From positions 1 through 19,113 of the forward strand of contig JAVHXX010000010.1 of assembly GCA_031119595.1 (NCBI GenBank): DNA of 19,113 nucleotides, given 5' to 3'. This stretch comes from Patulibacter sp. Its GTDB lineage: Bacteria; Actinomycetota; Thermoleophilia; Solirubrobacterales; Solirubrobacteraceae. Under the pieces are notes generated by a model. It was not told the origin of the DNA. It saw only the letters and a list, made by a program, of their open reading frames with translations, and did no database searches. Position 1 is the stretch's first letter; each line of letters starts with the position of its first letter. Below, one piece after another: positions 1 to 6,664 of the stretch. The position numbers were made by a program, and so were the translations under genes.

Positions 1-1688
1 CGTCCGAGGTGGTCGGCCAGGGTGTGCTCGTCGACCACGACCTTCTGGCCGGGGTCGTTCTCGCCCAGCTGCGTGGCCACCTTGCGGAACACCTTGGCGA
101 TCAGCCGCTCGAGCTGACGCACGCCGGCCTCCCGCGTGTGGTTGGCCGCGATGACGCGCAGGGCGTCGTCGGTGACCTCCACCTCGTCGGACGTCAGCGC
201 GGCCCGTTCCAGCTGCCGTGGCACCAGGTACTGACGCGCGATCGCGACCTTGTCGTCCTCGGTGTAGCCGTCGAGGGTGACGAGCTCCATGCGGTCGAGC
301 AGTGCCGTCGGGATGGACTCGACGACGTTGGCGGTCGCGAGGAACAGCACGTCGGACAGGTCGAGGTCGAGGTCGAGGTAGTGGTCGCGGAACGTGTGGT
401 TCTGCGCCGGGTCGAGCACCTCGAGCAGCGCCGCCGACGGATCGCCGCGGTAATCCGCGCCGACCTTGTCGACCTCGTCGAGCAGGATCACCGGGTTCAT
501 CGTGCCCGCGTCCTTGAGGGCGCGCACCAGGCGCCCCGGGAGCGCGCCGACGTAGGTACGCCGGTGGCCGCGGATCTCCGCCTCGTCACGCACGCCGCCA
601 AGCGACATCCGGACGAACTCGCGGCCCGTGGCCCGCGCGATCGACTCGCCGATCGACGTCTTGCCGGTGCCGGGAGGCCCGATGAGCGTGAGGATCGCGC
701 CCGACTTGCGGTCGGCCTCGATGCCACGGTCCTGGCGGAGCTTGCGCACGGCCAGGTACTCGGTGATCCGGTCCTTGACGTCGTCGAGGCCGGCGTGGTC
801 GGCGTCGAGCACCTCACGGGCGCCCGTCGGGTCGAGATTCTCGTCGGAGTAGCTGCCCCACGGCACGTCGAGGAGCACGTCGAGGTAGGTCCGGATGGTC
901 CCGGACTCCGCCGACTGCTCGCCCATCCGCTCGAGGCGGCCGAGCTCCTTCAGCGCCTGCTTCGAGACGTCCTCCGGCATGTCGGCGGCTTCGATGCGGG
1001 AGCGGTACTCCTCGATGACCGACGAGTCGTCCTCGTCGAGCTCCTTGCGGATCGACTCCATCTGCTTGCGCAGGAAGTACTCGCGCTGCTGCTGATCGGC
1101 GCCCTGCTGCACGTCCTCGCGGATGCGCTTGCGGACCTGCATCTCGGCGAGCCGCTGGCGCTGCAGCTGCACGGCGAGCTCCAGGCGCTCGGTCACGTCG
1201 ACCTTGCGCAGCAGCTCGACCTTGTCCTCGTAGGAGATGTCCGGCGAGTAGCCCGCCGAATCGGCCAGCGCTCCGGCCTCGCTGATGGCGCGCAGGTACG
1301 CACCGACGCGGCCGTCGTCGCCACGCAGCTCGAGGATCTCCTCGACCACGGCGCGGTACTCGCGCTCGAGCTGACGGGTCTTGCCGTCGACCGGCTCGGT
1401 GTCCGGCTTCTCCTCGACCTCGACGCGCAGTTCGCCGCCCGGGCCGGTGTGCCCCGCGCCGATGAGGGCACGGTGTTCGCCGCTCACCGTGACGGCCTTG
1501 CCGCCACCGGGGAGTCGGACGTGTTCGACGACCGAGGCGAGCGTGCCCACCTCGAGGAACTCACCGTCGTGTCGCGGGACGAGCACGACGCGCTCGTCGT
1601 CCCCGACCTCGATGGTGAGCGTGAGGCCCATGTTCGGGAAGACCACCACGTCGTCGAGTGGGATCAGCCTCAGGTTCTTGGTTGTCAT
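1..1688 (-). CDS. lon: Lon ATP-dependent protease, 5' part (runs off left edge)
   Basis: ATP-dependent cytoplasmic serine protease that unfolds and degrades damaged or regulatory proteins. About 562 codons are visible from ATG at 1688. The N-terminal LON substrate-binding domain begins with an LRLIPLDDVVVFPNM-like stretch. A coiled-coil linker (QQQREYFLRKQMESIRKEL) follows. The AAA+ module has Walker A GPPGTGKT at residues 337-344, Walker B LLDEVDKV near residue 405, a sensor-1 ATAN motif and an arginine-bearing LLDRME. The visible part ends in the AAA+ lid, so the C-terminal Ser-Lys protease domain lies outside the window and its integrity cannot be judged. A GGAG Shine-Dalgarno sits 10 nt before the start. 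The gene looks monocistronic: the next upstream minus-strand gene ends at 1885 with a hairpin between. The antisense strand is also open over this whole region, but only the Lon frame gives a known protein. Confidence 0.97.
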   Translation of the reverse strand, partial: MTTKNLRLIPLDDVVVFPNMGLTLTIEVGDDERVVLVPRHDGEFLEVGTLASVVEHVRLPGGGKAVTVSGEHRALIGAGHTGPGGELRVEVEEKPDTEPVDGKTRQLEREYRAVVEEILELRGDDGRVGAYLRAISEAGALADSAGYSPDISYEDKVELLRKVDVTERLELAVQLQRQRLAEMQVRKRIREDVQQGADQQQREYFLRKQMESIRKELDEDDSSVIEEYRSRIEAADMPEDVSKQALKELGRLERMGEQSAESGTIRTYLDVLLDVPWGSYSDENLDPTGAREVLDADHAGLDDVKDRITEYLAVRKLRQDRGIEADRKSGAILTLIGPPGTGKTSIGESIARATGREFVRMSLGGVRDEAEIRGHRRTYVGALPGRLVRALKDAGTMNPVILLDEVDKVGADYRGDPSAALLEVLDPAQNHTFRDHYLDLDLDLSDVLFLATANVVESIPTALLDRMELVTLDGYTEDDKVAIARQYLVPRQLERAALTSDEVEVTDDALRVIAANHTREAGVRQLERLIAKVFRKVATQLGENDPGQKVVVDEHTLADHLG

Positions 1689-1710
1689 GAACGAACGACT
1701 CCAAAGCAGG

Positions 1711-1735
1711 TTACGTTTCGTAAGTCACTCTAGTG
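1711..1735 (-). promoter_or_regulatory. lon upstream region: inverted repeat and possible -10
   Basis: The lon leader holds a perfect inverted repeat, TTACG-TTT-CGTAA (1711-1723). Just upstream on the minus strand is TAGAGT (1732-1727), which fits a TANNNT -10 box about 38 nt before the start codon. No convincing -35 was found. The same spot reads CTAGAGT, 6/7 identical to the CTTGAGT half-site of the HspR-bound HAIR element known to control heat-shock genes in actinobacteria. The second half-site at the required N7 spacing is absent. A regulatory role is inference. Confidence 0.3.
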
Positions 1736-1819
1736 TCGTCACCACGCCGCTCGGGATGGCGTGCGTTCGTGGCACGCTGGCGCTCGCCGGAGTGCGGTCG
1801 CGCGAGTGCGTGCAGCGTT

Positions 1820-1853
1820 CCGGGCGGCACGCCCGATACGGCGCACCGCCCGG
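1820..1853 (-). terminator. Hairpin downstream of the COG4705 gene
   Basis: Arms CCGGGCGG (1820-1827) and CCGCCCGG (1846-1853) form a perfect 8-bp stem with an 18-nt loop. It lies 31 nt past the stop codon of the minus-strand membrane protein gene and before the lon promoter region. There is no U-tract, so it may be an actinobacterial L-shaped terminator or a chance GC-rich stem. Confidence 0.4.
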
Positions 1854-1884
1854 GACCGGGGGAGACGGAGCGTGGGGTCGGCGT

Positions 1885-2691
1885 TCAGGCCGGGGGCCGG
1901 ATCGCGCCCTGGAGGCGGGCCGCGTCGTGCGGCTCCGTCTCGGCGGAGGCGCGGGCGTTCGCGCGCTGGAACGCGGCGAGGAGGAAACTCATCGTGGCGA
2001 GCACGAGCAGCGTGGTGACGGCCGGACCGAGGCCGAGTCCGTCCTCGCTCGTCGGCCGGGCGAGCGACCAGGCGATGGTCGTGGCGAGCGGGCGCACGAG
2101 CACGTAGCCGAGCCAGAACGAGGCCACGGCGCCGGCGAGCAGGCCCTTGTAGGCGGCGTAGATCGCGACGAGGAACGCCGCGAAGATCAATTCGGACCAG
2201 CCGTTTCCGAGGGCGAGGCGGTCGTCGACGAGCACGTTGACGGCGCTGCCGAGCGCGGACGTGAGCAGGATCGTGAGCCAGTAGAAGCGCTCACGGCGAG
2301 GCGTGCCGATGGCCGCGAGCGACAGGGTGCCCTCGCTGCGCGCCCAGACCATGAGCACGGCGGCGGCGGCGATCGCGAGGATGCCGGCGGTCGCCTCGGG
2401 TGGCATGCCGTCCGGTTCGGTGACGCCCACGGTGACGAGTGCACCGGCGGCGCCGACGAGCGCCACGCCGCTCCAGTAGACCGCGGCGATCCGGCGCCCG
2501 AGGCGCTGCTGGCCGACGAGTGCGACCCCGGCGATCGCGGCGATCACGAGGCCGGCGCCGAAGGACCCGAGCGAGAGCTGCGAGCGGAGCGCGTCGGCGG
2601 CGGTGGCGCCGGTCATCGTCGCGAGGACCGTCATCACCCAGAACGAGGCGGTCGGGTCGGGGACGCGGGTGTCGTGGGTCAGCGGACGCAC
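1885..2691 (-). CDS. COG4705-type uncharacterised membrane protein with four internal repeats
   Basis: Integral membrane protein of 268 residues; function unknown. It resembles COG4705 ('uncharacterised membrane-anchored protein') from memory of the family. Four repeats are visible, each opening with an aromatic-Trp pair at the head of a hydrophobic pair of helices: FW at 17-18, YW at 72-73, FYW at 136-138, FW at 192-193. Gly and Asp/Asn lie about ten residues later (for example GATAAD and GSAVNVLVDD). About eight TM helices are predicted by eye. The C-terminal tail of about 28 residues is polar and probably cytoplasmic. The GTG at 2691 is chosen because longer starts run into the upstream MFS gene, and it leaves a short N-terminus before the first helix. 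A GGTGG lies just upstream, and an AACGGT box ends 6 nt before the start, so a leaderless message is possible. No neighbour explains its job. Confidence 0.8.
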   Translation of the reverse strand: MRPLTHDTRVPDPTASFWVMTVLATMTGATAADALRSQLSLGSFGAGLVIAAIAGVALVGQQRLGRRIAAVYWSGVALVGAAGALVTVGVTEPDGMPPEATAGILAIAAAAVLMVWARSEGTLSLAAIGTPRRERFYWLTILLTSALGSAVNVLVDDRLALGNGWSELIFAAFLVAIYAAYKGLLAGAVASFWLGYVLVRPLATTIAWSLARPTSEDGLGLGPAVTTLLVLATMSFLLAAFQRANARASAETEPHDAARLQGAIRPPA

Positions 2692-2793
2692 GGTGCCACC
2701 GTTGCACGCCCGACCTGAGCGCCACCTGACTGCACGTGGCCGCTCGACAGCGTTTCGACCGGGGGATCCGAAGGCGGTGGTCCGACCCCGGAT

Positions 2794-2808
2794 CGCCCCG
2801 AGGGGGCG
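2794..2808 (-). terminator. Short GC hairpin after the first MFS gene
   Basis: CGCCCC-GAG-GGGGCG forms a 6-bp stem with a 3-nt loop, one base past the stop codon of the minus-strand MFS gene. It is compact and well placed for a terminator, with no U-tract. Confidence 0.4.
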
Positions 2809-2809
2809 C

Positions 2810-4051
2810 TCAGGCGGGCACGGGTTCGCGCCGCTCCGTGCGATGCCCGACGAGCGGCCGTGCCGCGACGAGCGCCCCGGCGACGAGCAGTCCGGCGAAG
2901 ATCGTGAGGCTCGTGCTCGCCGAGAGCCACTGGGTGATGAGGCCGAGGCCGACGACCGGGGCCGAGATGCCGAGGTAGCCGGCGAGGAACACCCCGGCGA
3001 GCGCTTCGGCGCGCCGATCCTCCGTCGCCACGCCGACGACCGTCGCGATCGCACCCTTGAAGAGGAGTCCGACGCCGGCACCGGTGACGACCCCGCCGAC
3101 GAGGAACACGCCGAGGCTCGGCGAGGACAGCCACACGGAGAGGATCAGCAGCAGCGGACCGGCGACCATGCCGGCGATGCCGAGCGAGAGCAGCGCTCGC
3201 ACCGACCGGGCGGCCGCGGCGGTCTGGGCGAGGGCCGCGGCGGTGAAGACGAGGAACGCCGCCGTGCCGGCGAGCGCTCGCGATGCGTGGTGGAGCGTGC
3301 CCGCGATGAAGCTGGGCGCGAGCGAGGTGAACAGCCCGAGCGCCGCGAACGCGATGAAGGCGGCGAGGGCCGCCGCCGCGAACGTGGTCCGCGCATCCGC
3401 GGGTACCGCGATCGACTGCGGTCGGTAGGGGAGGGCCGGGCGGACGGCGTCCCGGGTCTCGGGGCTGGCGAGGACGGCGACGAGCGCGACGACGAGCGCG
3501 ACGAGCGCGACGACGTAGGGCGTGGTGAGCGGGCCGCCGACCCACTGCGACAGGACGCCGCCGACGAGCGGTCCGAGCCCGAGGCCGCCGAGGTTCGCCG
3601 CGGTTGCGACGGTTTGGGCGCGGCGAGGGGTCGCCCCGGGCCGGCTGGCGGCATGGAGTTCGCCGATCCACGCCGTGGCGGTGGCCGTGATGATGCCGAC
3701 GCCGAGCCCGCCCACGAACCGGGCCAGCAGGAGACCCGGCAGGGCGCTCCAGGTCAGGAAGATCGCGGCGCTGACGATGTTCAGGAGGATCGCCGGGACC
3801 ATCCAACGCCGACGCCCGTGGCGGTCCGACAGGTGCCCGGCGAGGAAGAGGCTGGTGACGACGCCGACGGCGTACGCCGAGAAGATCAGCGTGATCGTGA
3901 GCGAGGAGAACCCGTCCCGGGCGCGATAGAGGGCGTAGAGCGGCGTCGGGATCGCGGAGAACGCCATCACGACGAGGAACGCGTAGGAGACGGCCCAGAA
4001 CCCGGCGGCGTGCCGCGGGCCGGTGCGGGATGCGGAGGTCACGGTGCGCAT
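2810..4051 (-). CDS. MFS transporter (about 12 TM), divergent from LysR
   Basis: Inner-membrane secondary transporter of the major facilitator superfamily, about 413 residues. The MFS motif A is clear (GHLSDRHGRRR) in the loop between TM2 and TM3. An early TM1 segment contains IPTPLYALYR, typical of small-molecule/drug exporter-like MFS proteins. A second conserved half begins after a central polar loop (SPETRDAVRPALPYRPQ). The substrate cannot be read from sequence. Possible starts are ATG at 4051 (AGGA 8 nt upstream), ATG at 4060 (GGGA 8 nt upstream), ATG at 4078 and TTG at 4087. 4051 is used because the residues before it are polar and unlike a conserved N-terminus. The gene is divergent from the LysR gene, with an 85-nt gap containing a LysR-box-like sequence, so it is a candidate target of that regulator. 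Confidence 0.88.
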   Translation of the reverse strand: MRTVTSASRTGPRHAAGFWAVSYAFLVVMAFSAIPTPLYALYRARDGFSSLTITLIFSAYAVGVVTSLFLAGHLSDRHGRRRWMVPAILLNIVSAAIFLTWSALPGLLLARFVGGLGVGIITATATAWIGELHAASRPGATPRRAQTVATAANLGGLGLGPLVGGVLSQWVGGPLTTPYVVALVALVVALVAVLASPETRDAVRPALPYRPQSIAVPADARTTFAAAALAAFIAFAALGLFTSLAPSFIAGTLHHASRALAGTAAFLVFTAAALAQTAAAARSVRALLSLGIAGMVAGPLLLILSVWLSSPSLGVFLVGGVVTGAGVGLLFKGAIATVVGVATEDRRAEALAGVFLAGYLGISAPVVGLGLITQWLSASTSLTIFAGLLVAGALVAARPLVGHRTERREPVPA

Positions 4052-4099
4052 GGGCCACATCCTGCGCTTCCCGGCCATCACCTGCAACGCAAATCGATG

Positions 4100-4128
4100 C
4101 TGTCAGTCATCACCATTCGCGATAGCGT
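4100..4128 (+). promoter_or_regulatory. lysR promoter with overlapping LysR-box-like palindrome
   Basis: CTGTCA (4100-4105, 4/6 to TTGACA), a 17-nt spacer and TAGCGT (4123-4128, fits TANNNT) precede the GTG start at 4137 by only 8 nt, so the mRNA would be leaderless. ATC-N9-GAT (4109-4123) lies in the spacer and touches the -10 box. It matches the T-N11-A layout of LysR-family operators, consistent with autorepression and control of the divergent MFS gene. A second short palindrome, GATG-N8-CATC (4096-4111), overlaps it. Confidence 0.5.
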
Positions 4129-4136
4129 GGTGGATC

Positions 4137-5036
4137 GTGAACCTGCGGCACCTCGAGACGTTCCTCGCCGTCGCCGAGACGTCGTCGTTCTCGCGCGCTG
4201 CCGATCGGCTGCATGTCGTGCAGTCGGCGGTCTCGGCGGGGATCCGCAGCCTCGAACGGGAGCTCGGCGCCCCGCTCTTCGCACGCGGCCCGCGCGGTGC
4301 CGACCTCACGGACGCCGGCCGGGCCCTCGTGCCGGAGGCCCGCGCGACCCTCGCCGCCGCGACGGTCGCGCGCGACGCCGTCCGCAGCACCGTCGCCGGG
4401 GTCACGGGCTCGGTGACGCTCGGCATCATGCAGTCGATGCGGCCGCCCGCCCCCAACGTGGCGTCGGTCCTCGCGGCGTTCGGGCGCTCGCATCCGCGCG
4501 TCGACGTGCGGGTCCGGCACGGTGGTGGCTCGCTGATGATGGCCGAGCAGATCGCCGACGGCCGTCTCGATCTCGGTTTCCTCTCGGCGGTCGAGGCTCG
4601 CTCCGACCTCGACCTGATCCCACTCAGCCGGCAGCCCATCCAATTCGCCTGCAGCACCGAGCATCCCCTCGCCGATCGCGCGTCGATCGACCTCGACGCG
4701 GTCGCCGGGGAGGTCTGGGCCGATCTGCCGCGGCGGTGGGGGACCCGCGAACTCAACGACCACGCGTTCGCGGCGGCCGGAGCCACCCGGTCGATCGCGT
4801 ACGAGATCAACGACACCTCCACGCTCGTCGAGTTCGTTCGCCACGGGCTCGCGGTGACGATGCTCCCGCAGTCGCTCATCGGAGACCGCGAGGGGATCGC
4901 CTCCATCCCGGTCGACCGGCACCAGCCGACGTTCGAGATCTCGATCGCGTCACCGGCGAATCGTCGGCAGGGGCCGGCCGCACGGGCGCTCCTCGAGGAG
5001 ATCCTCACGGCTCACCCGCCACTCGGCCCGGCCTGA
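4137..5036 (+). CDS. LysR-family transcriptional regulator
   Basis: DNA-binding regulator of 299 residues, the normal LysR length. The N-terminal winged HTH starts NLRHLETFLAVAETSSFSRA and continues with HVVQSAVSAGIRSLERELGAPLF, the classical LysR signature. The co-inducer domain starts near residue 90 (GSVTLGIMQSM). It has the two-lobed substrate-binding pattern, with DGRLDLGFL in the first lobe and HGLAVTMLPQSL near the end. The GTG at 4137 is chosen because it places the HTH at the N-terminus as in the family. Longer in-frame starts read through the divergent promoter. It lies between a divergent MFS gene and a co-directional MFS gene 125 bp downstream, so it probably controls one or both pumps. 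The effector is unknown. Confidence 0.93.
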   Translation: MNLRHLETFLAVAETSSFSRAADRLHVVQSAVSAGIRSLERELGAPLFARGPRGADLTDAGRALVPEARATLAAATVARDAVRSTVAGVTGSVTLGIMQSMRPPAPNVASVLAAFGRSHPRVDVRVRHGGGSLMMAEQIADGRLDLGFLSAVEARSDLDLIPLSRQPIQFACSTEHPLADRASIDLDAVAGEVWADLPRRWGTRELNDHAFAAAGATRSIAYEINDTSTLVEFVRHGLAVTMLPQSLIGDREGIASIPVDRHQPTFEISIASPANRRQGPAARALLEEILTAHPPLGPA

Positions 5037-5042
5037 GCGCGA

Positions 5043-5075
5043 CGCCGCGCGGCCGACCGTCGCCGGCGCGCGGCG
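5043..5075 (+). terminator. Hairpin after lysR
   Basis: CGCCGCGCG (5043-5051) pairs with CGCGCGGCG (5067-5075): a perfect 9-bp stem with a 15-nt loop, starting 7 nt after the LysR stop codon. It lacks a U-tract. It suggests the downstream MFS gene has its own promoter. Confidence 0.45.
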
Positions 5076-5077
5076 CC

Positions 5078-5100
5078 CCGACCGATGAGTTTCGGTGCGC
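5078..5100 (+). repeat. Intergenic repeat copy 1 (14-mer core), upstream of MFS gene
   Basis: The core CCGACCGATGAGTT (5078-5091) is identical to 8706-8719. Downstream GTGCGC is also shared at the same spacing, giving 20 of 23 identical positions. Both copies lie in intergenic DNA on the coding strand of the following gene, here 71 nt before the MFS start. It could be a sigma-factor -10 region (CGATGA resembles some ECF-type -10 elements) or an operator; that is inference. Confidence 0.5.
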
Positions 5101-5161
5101 GCGGCGGTCAACCCCTTCGAGCGCGACCACACCGCGCACCCCGACCGCCTCCGAGGATCCC

Positions 5162-6664
5162 ATGAGCTCCAATCCGTCCACGCCACCCCCGAACGCCGCG
5201 GACCGCACCCGCTGGATCGCGCTCTACGTGCTCTGCACCGGCGTGCTGATGATCGTCCTCGACGTCACCGTCGTGAACGTCGCGCTGCCGTCGATCCAGC
5301 AGTCGCTGGGATTCACGCAGTCGAGCCTGGCGTGGGTCGTCAACGCCTACCTCGTGCCCTTCGGCGGGCTCCTCCTGCTCGCCGGCCGCCTGAGCGATCT
5401 GCTGGGGCGGCGCCGCCTCTTCCTCGGCGGCCTTGCGATCTTCGTCACCGCCTCGGCGCTGTGCGGCGTCGCGCAGAGCGAGACCTGGCTGATCGTCGCC
5501 CGGTTCGTCCAGGGCATCGGCGGCGCGCTCACCTCGGCCGTCGTGCTGGGGATGATCGTCACGATGTTCCCGGATCCCCGTGAGCAGGCGAAGGCGATCG
5601 GCACCTTCACCTTCGTGGCGGTCGCCGGCGGTACGATCGGCCTGCTCGTCGGAGGCGTGCTCACCGAGGCGATCAACTGGCACTGGATCTTCTTCGTGAA
5701 CGTGCCGATCGGCGCGGCGACGGTGGTGCTTGCCCAGCGGCTCGTCCCGGCGGACGAAGGCGCCGGCTTCGACGGCGGCGCCGACCTTCCCGGCGCGGTC
5801 CTCATCACCTCGGCGCTGATGCTCGGCGTCTACACGATCGTGAAGGCCGCGGACGACGGCTGGACCTCCACGCGCACCCTGGTGATGGCTGCGGTGGCCG
5901 TCGCCCTCCTGCTCGCGTTCGTCCTGCGTGAGTCGACGGCGAAGGCGCCACTGATGCCCCTCTCGATCTTCCGCGCCCCGAACGTCGCCGGAGCGAACCT
6001 CACCCAGGCGCTCACGATGGTCGGGATGTTCGGGATCGGCTTCCTGGCCGCGCTCTACCTGCAGCGCGTCCTCGGGTACGACCCACTCCAGGTCGGGTGC
6101 GCGTTCCTCCCGTCGACCCTCGTCATGGGCGCGCTCTCCCTGCGGTACTCGGAGAAGATCGTGGTGCGGTTCGGGGCGGTGCGCGTCGCGCTGGTCGGCC
6201 TCGCGCTCACCGCCGCGTCGCTCGCGATCTTCGCCACGGTCCCGGTCGACGGGCAATACGTCTCCGACCTGCTCCCGGCGATGGTCCTCCAGGGACTGGG
6301 CGCCGGCCTCGCGTTCCCGGCACTGATGATGCTCTCGATGTCGGGCGCGGCACCCGAGCAGGCCGGGCTCGCGTCCGGGCTCGTGAACACCACCCAGCAG
6401 GTCGGCGGGGCGCTCGGACTCGCCGTCCTGGCGACGCTCTCGGCGACCCGCTCCGACCATCTCGTCGCGGCCGGCAGGTCCCAGGCGGCAGCCCTCACGG
6501 GCGGCTACCACCTGGCGTTCGTGATCGGCGGGGCGTGCGTCGTCGCGGCGATGGTCGTCGCAGCCCTCACGCTCCGCGCTCCGGACATGTCCGGAGCGCC
6601 GACCGCCGAGGCGGCGTCAGACCTCGATCTCGGAGCCGAACGAGACGACCTTGTCGTGGGGTAG
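5162..6664 (+). CDS. DHA2-family MFS efflux transporter (14 TM, EmrB/QacA type)
   Basis: Proton-driven exporter-like membrane protein of 500 residues, typical for the 14-TM DHA2 family. Motif D1 (LDVTVVNVALPS, residues 33-44) lies in TM1. Motif A (GRLSDLLGRRR, 75-85) lies between TM2 and TM3. A glycine-rich motif-C-like segment is followed by INWHWIFFVNVPIG, a strong marker of this family. Such proteins expel drugs, dyes or metabolites; the substrate here is unknown. ATG at 5162 has GAGG 5 nt upstream. The 3' end overlaps the convergent kup gene by 48 bp, and its last codons include a 24-bp palindrome. It probably has its own promoter, since a hairpin and a repeated motif separate it from lysR. 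It may be regulated by that LysR protein or through the motif shared with the VOC gene. Confidence 0.93.
   Translation: MSSNPSTPPPNAADRTRWIALYVLCTGVLMIVLDVTVVNVALPSIQQSLGFTQSSLAWVVNAYLVPFGGLLLLAGRLSDLLGRRRLFLGGLAIFVTASALCGVAQSETWLIVARFVQGIGGALTSAVVLGMIVTMFPDPREQAKAIGTFTFVAVAGGTIGLLVGGVLTEAINWHWIFFVNVPIGAATVVLAQRLVPADEGAGFDGGADLPGAVLITSALMLGVYTIVKAADDGWTSTRTLVMAAVAVALLLAFVLRESTAKAPLMPLSIFRAPNVAGANLTQALTMVGMFGIGFLAALYLQRVLGYDPLQVGCAFLPSTLVMGALSLRYSEKIVVRFGAVRVALVGLALTAASLAIFATVPVDGQYVSDLLPAMVLQGLGAGLAFPALMMLSMSGAAPEQAGLASGLVNTTQQVGGALGLAVLATLSATRSDHLVAAGRSQAAALTGGYHLAFVIGGACVVAAMVVAALTLRAPDMSGAPTAEAASDLDLGAERDDLVVG
6576..6599. terminator. Perfect 24-bp palindrome at the MFS/kup convergent junction
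   Basis: GCGCTCCGGACA is followed immediately by its exact reverse complement, so the palindrome is perfect over 24 bp. It lies inside the last part of the MFS coding region and begins 18 nt beyond the kup stop codon. A minus-strand kup transcript would therefore form this stem just after its stop. A role as kup terminator is likely. It could also be a protein-binding site. Confidence 0.45.

Noticed and set aside
9..1733. Long plus-strand open frame opposite lon (574 codons)
   Set aside because: It is the antisense shadow of Lon created by GC-rich codon bias; its translation is low-complexity His/Leu/Arg/Val-rich with no recognisable domain, while the minus strand gives a textbook Lon.
1727..1733. 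Full HspR HAIR operator upstream of lon
   Set aside because: Only one half-site with one mismatch is present; the partner half at N7 spacing is absent.
1885..3081. 398-residue version of the COG4705 protein starting at 3081
   Set aside because: The first 130 residues are Ser/Arg-rich and overlap the MFS coding region in another frame. The membrane protein begins naturally after GTG 2691.
2603..5161. N-terminal 853-codon extension of the frame that ends in the MFS gene at 6664
   Set aside because: The extension is Arg/Gly/Asp-rich, antisense to other genes and without domains. The true MFS start at 5162 has a Shine-Dalgarno and a normal N-terminus.
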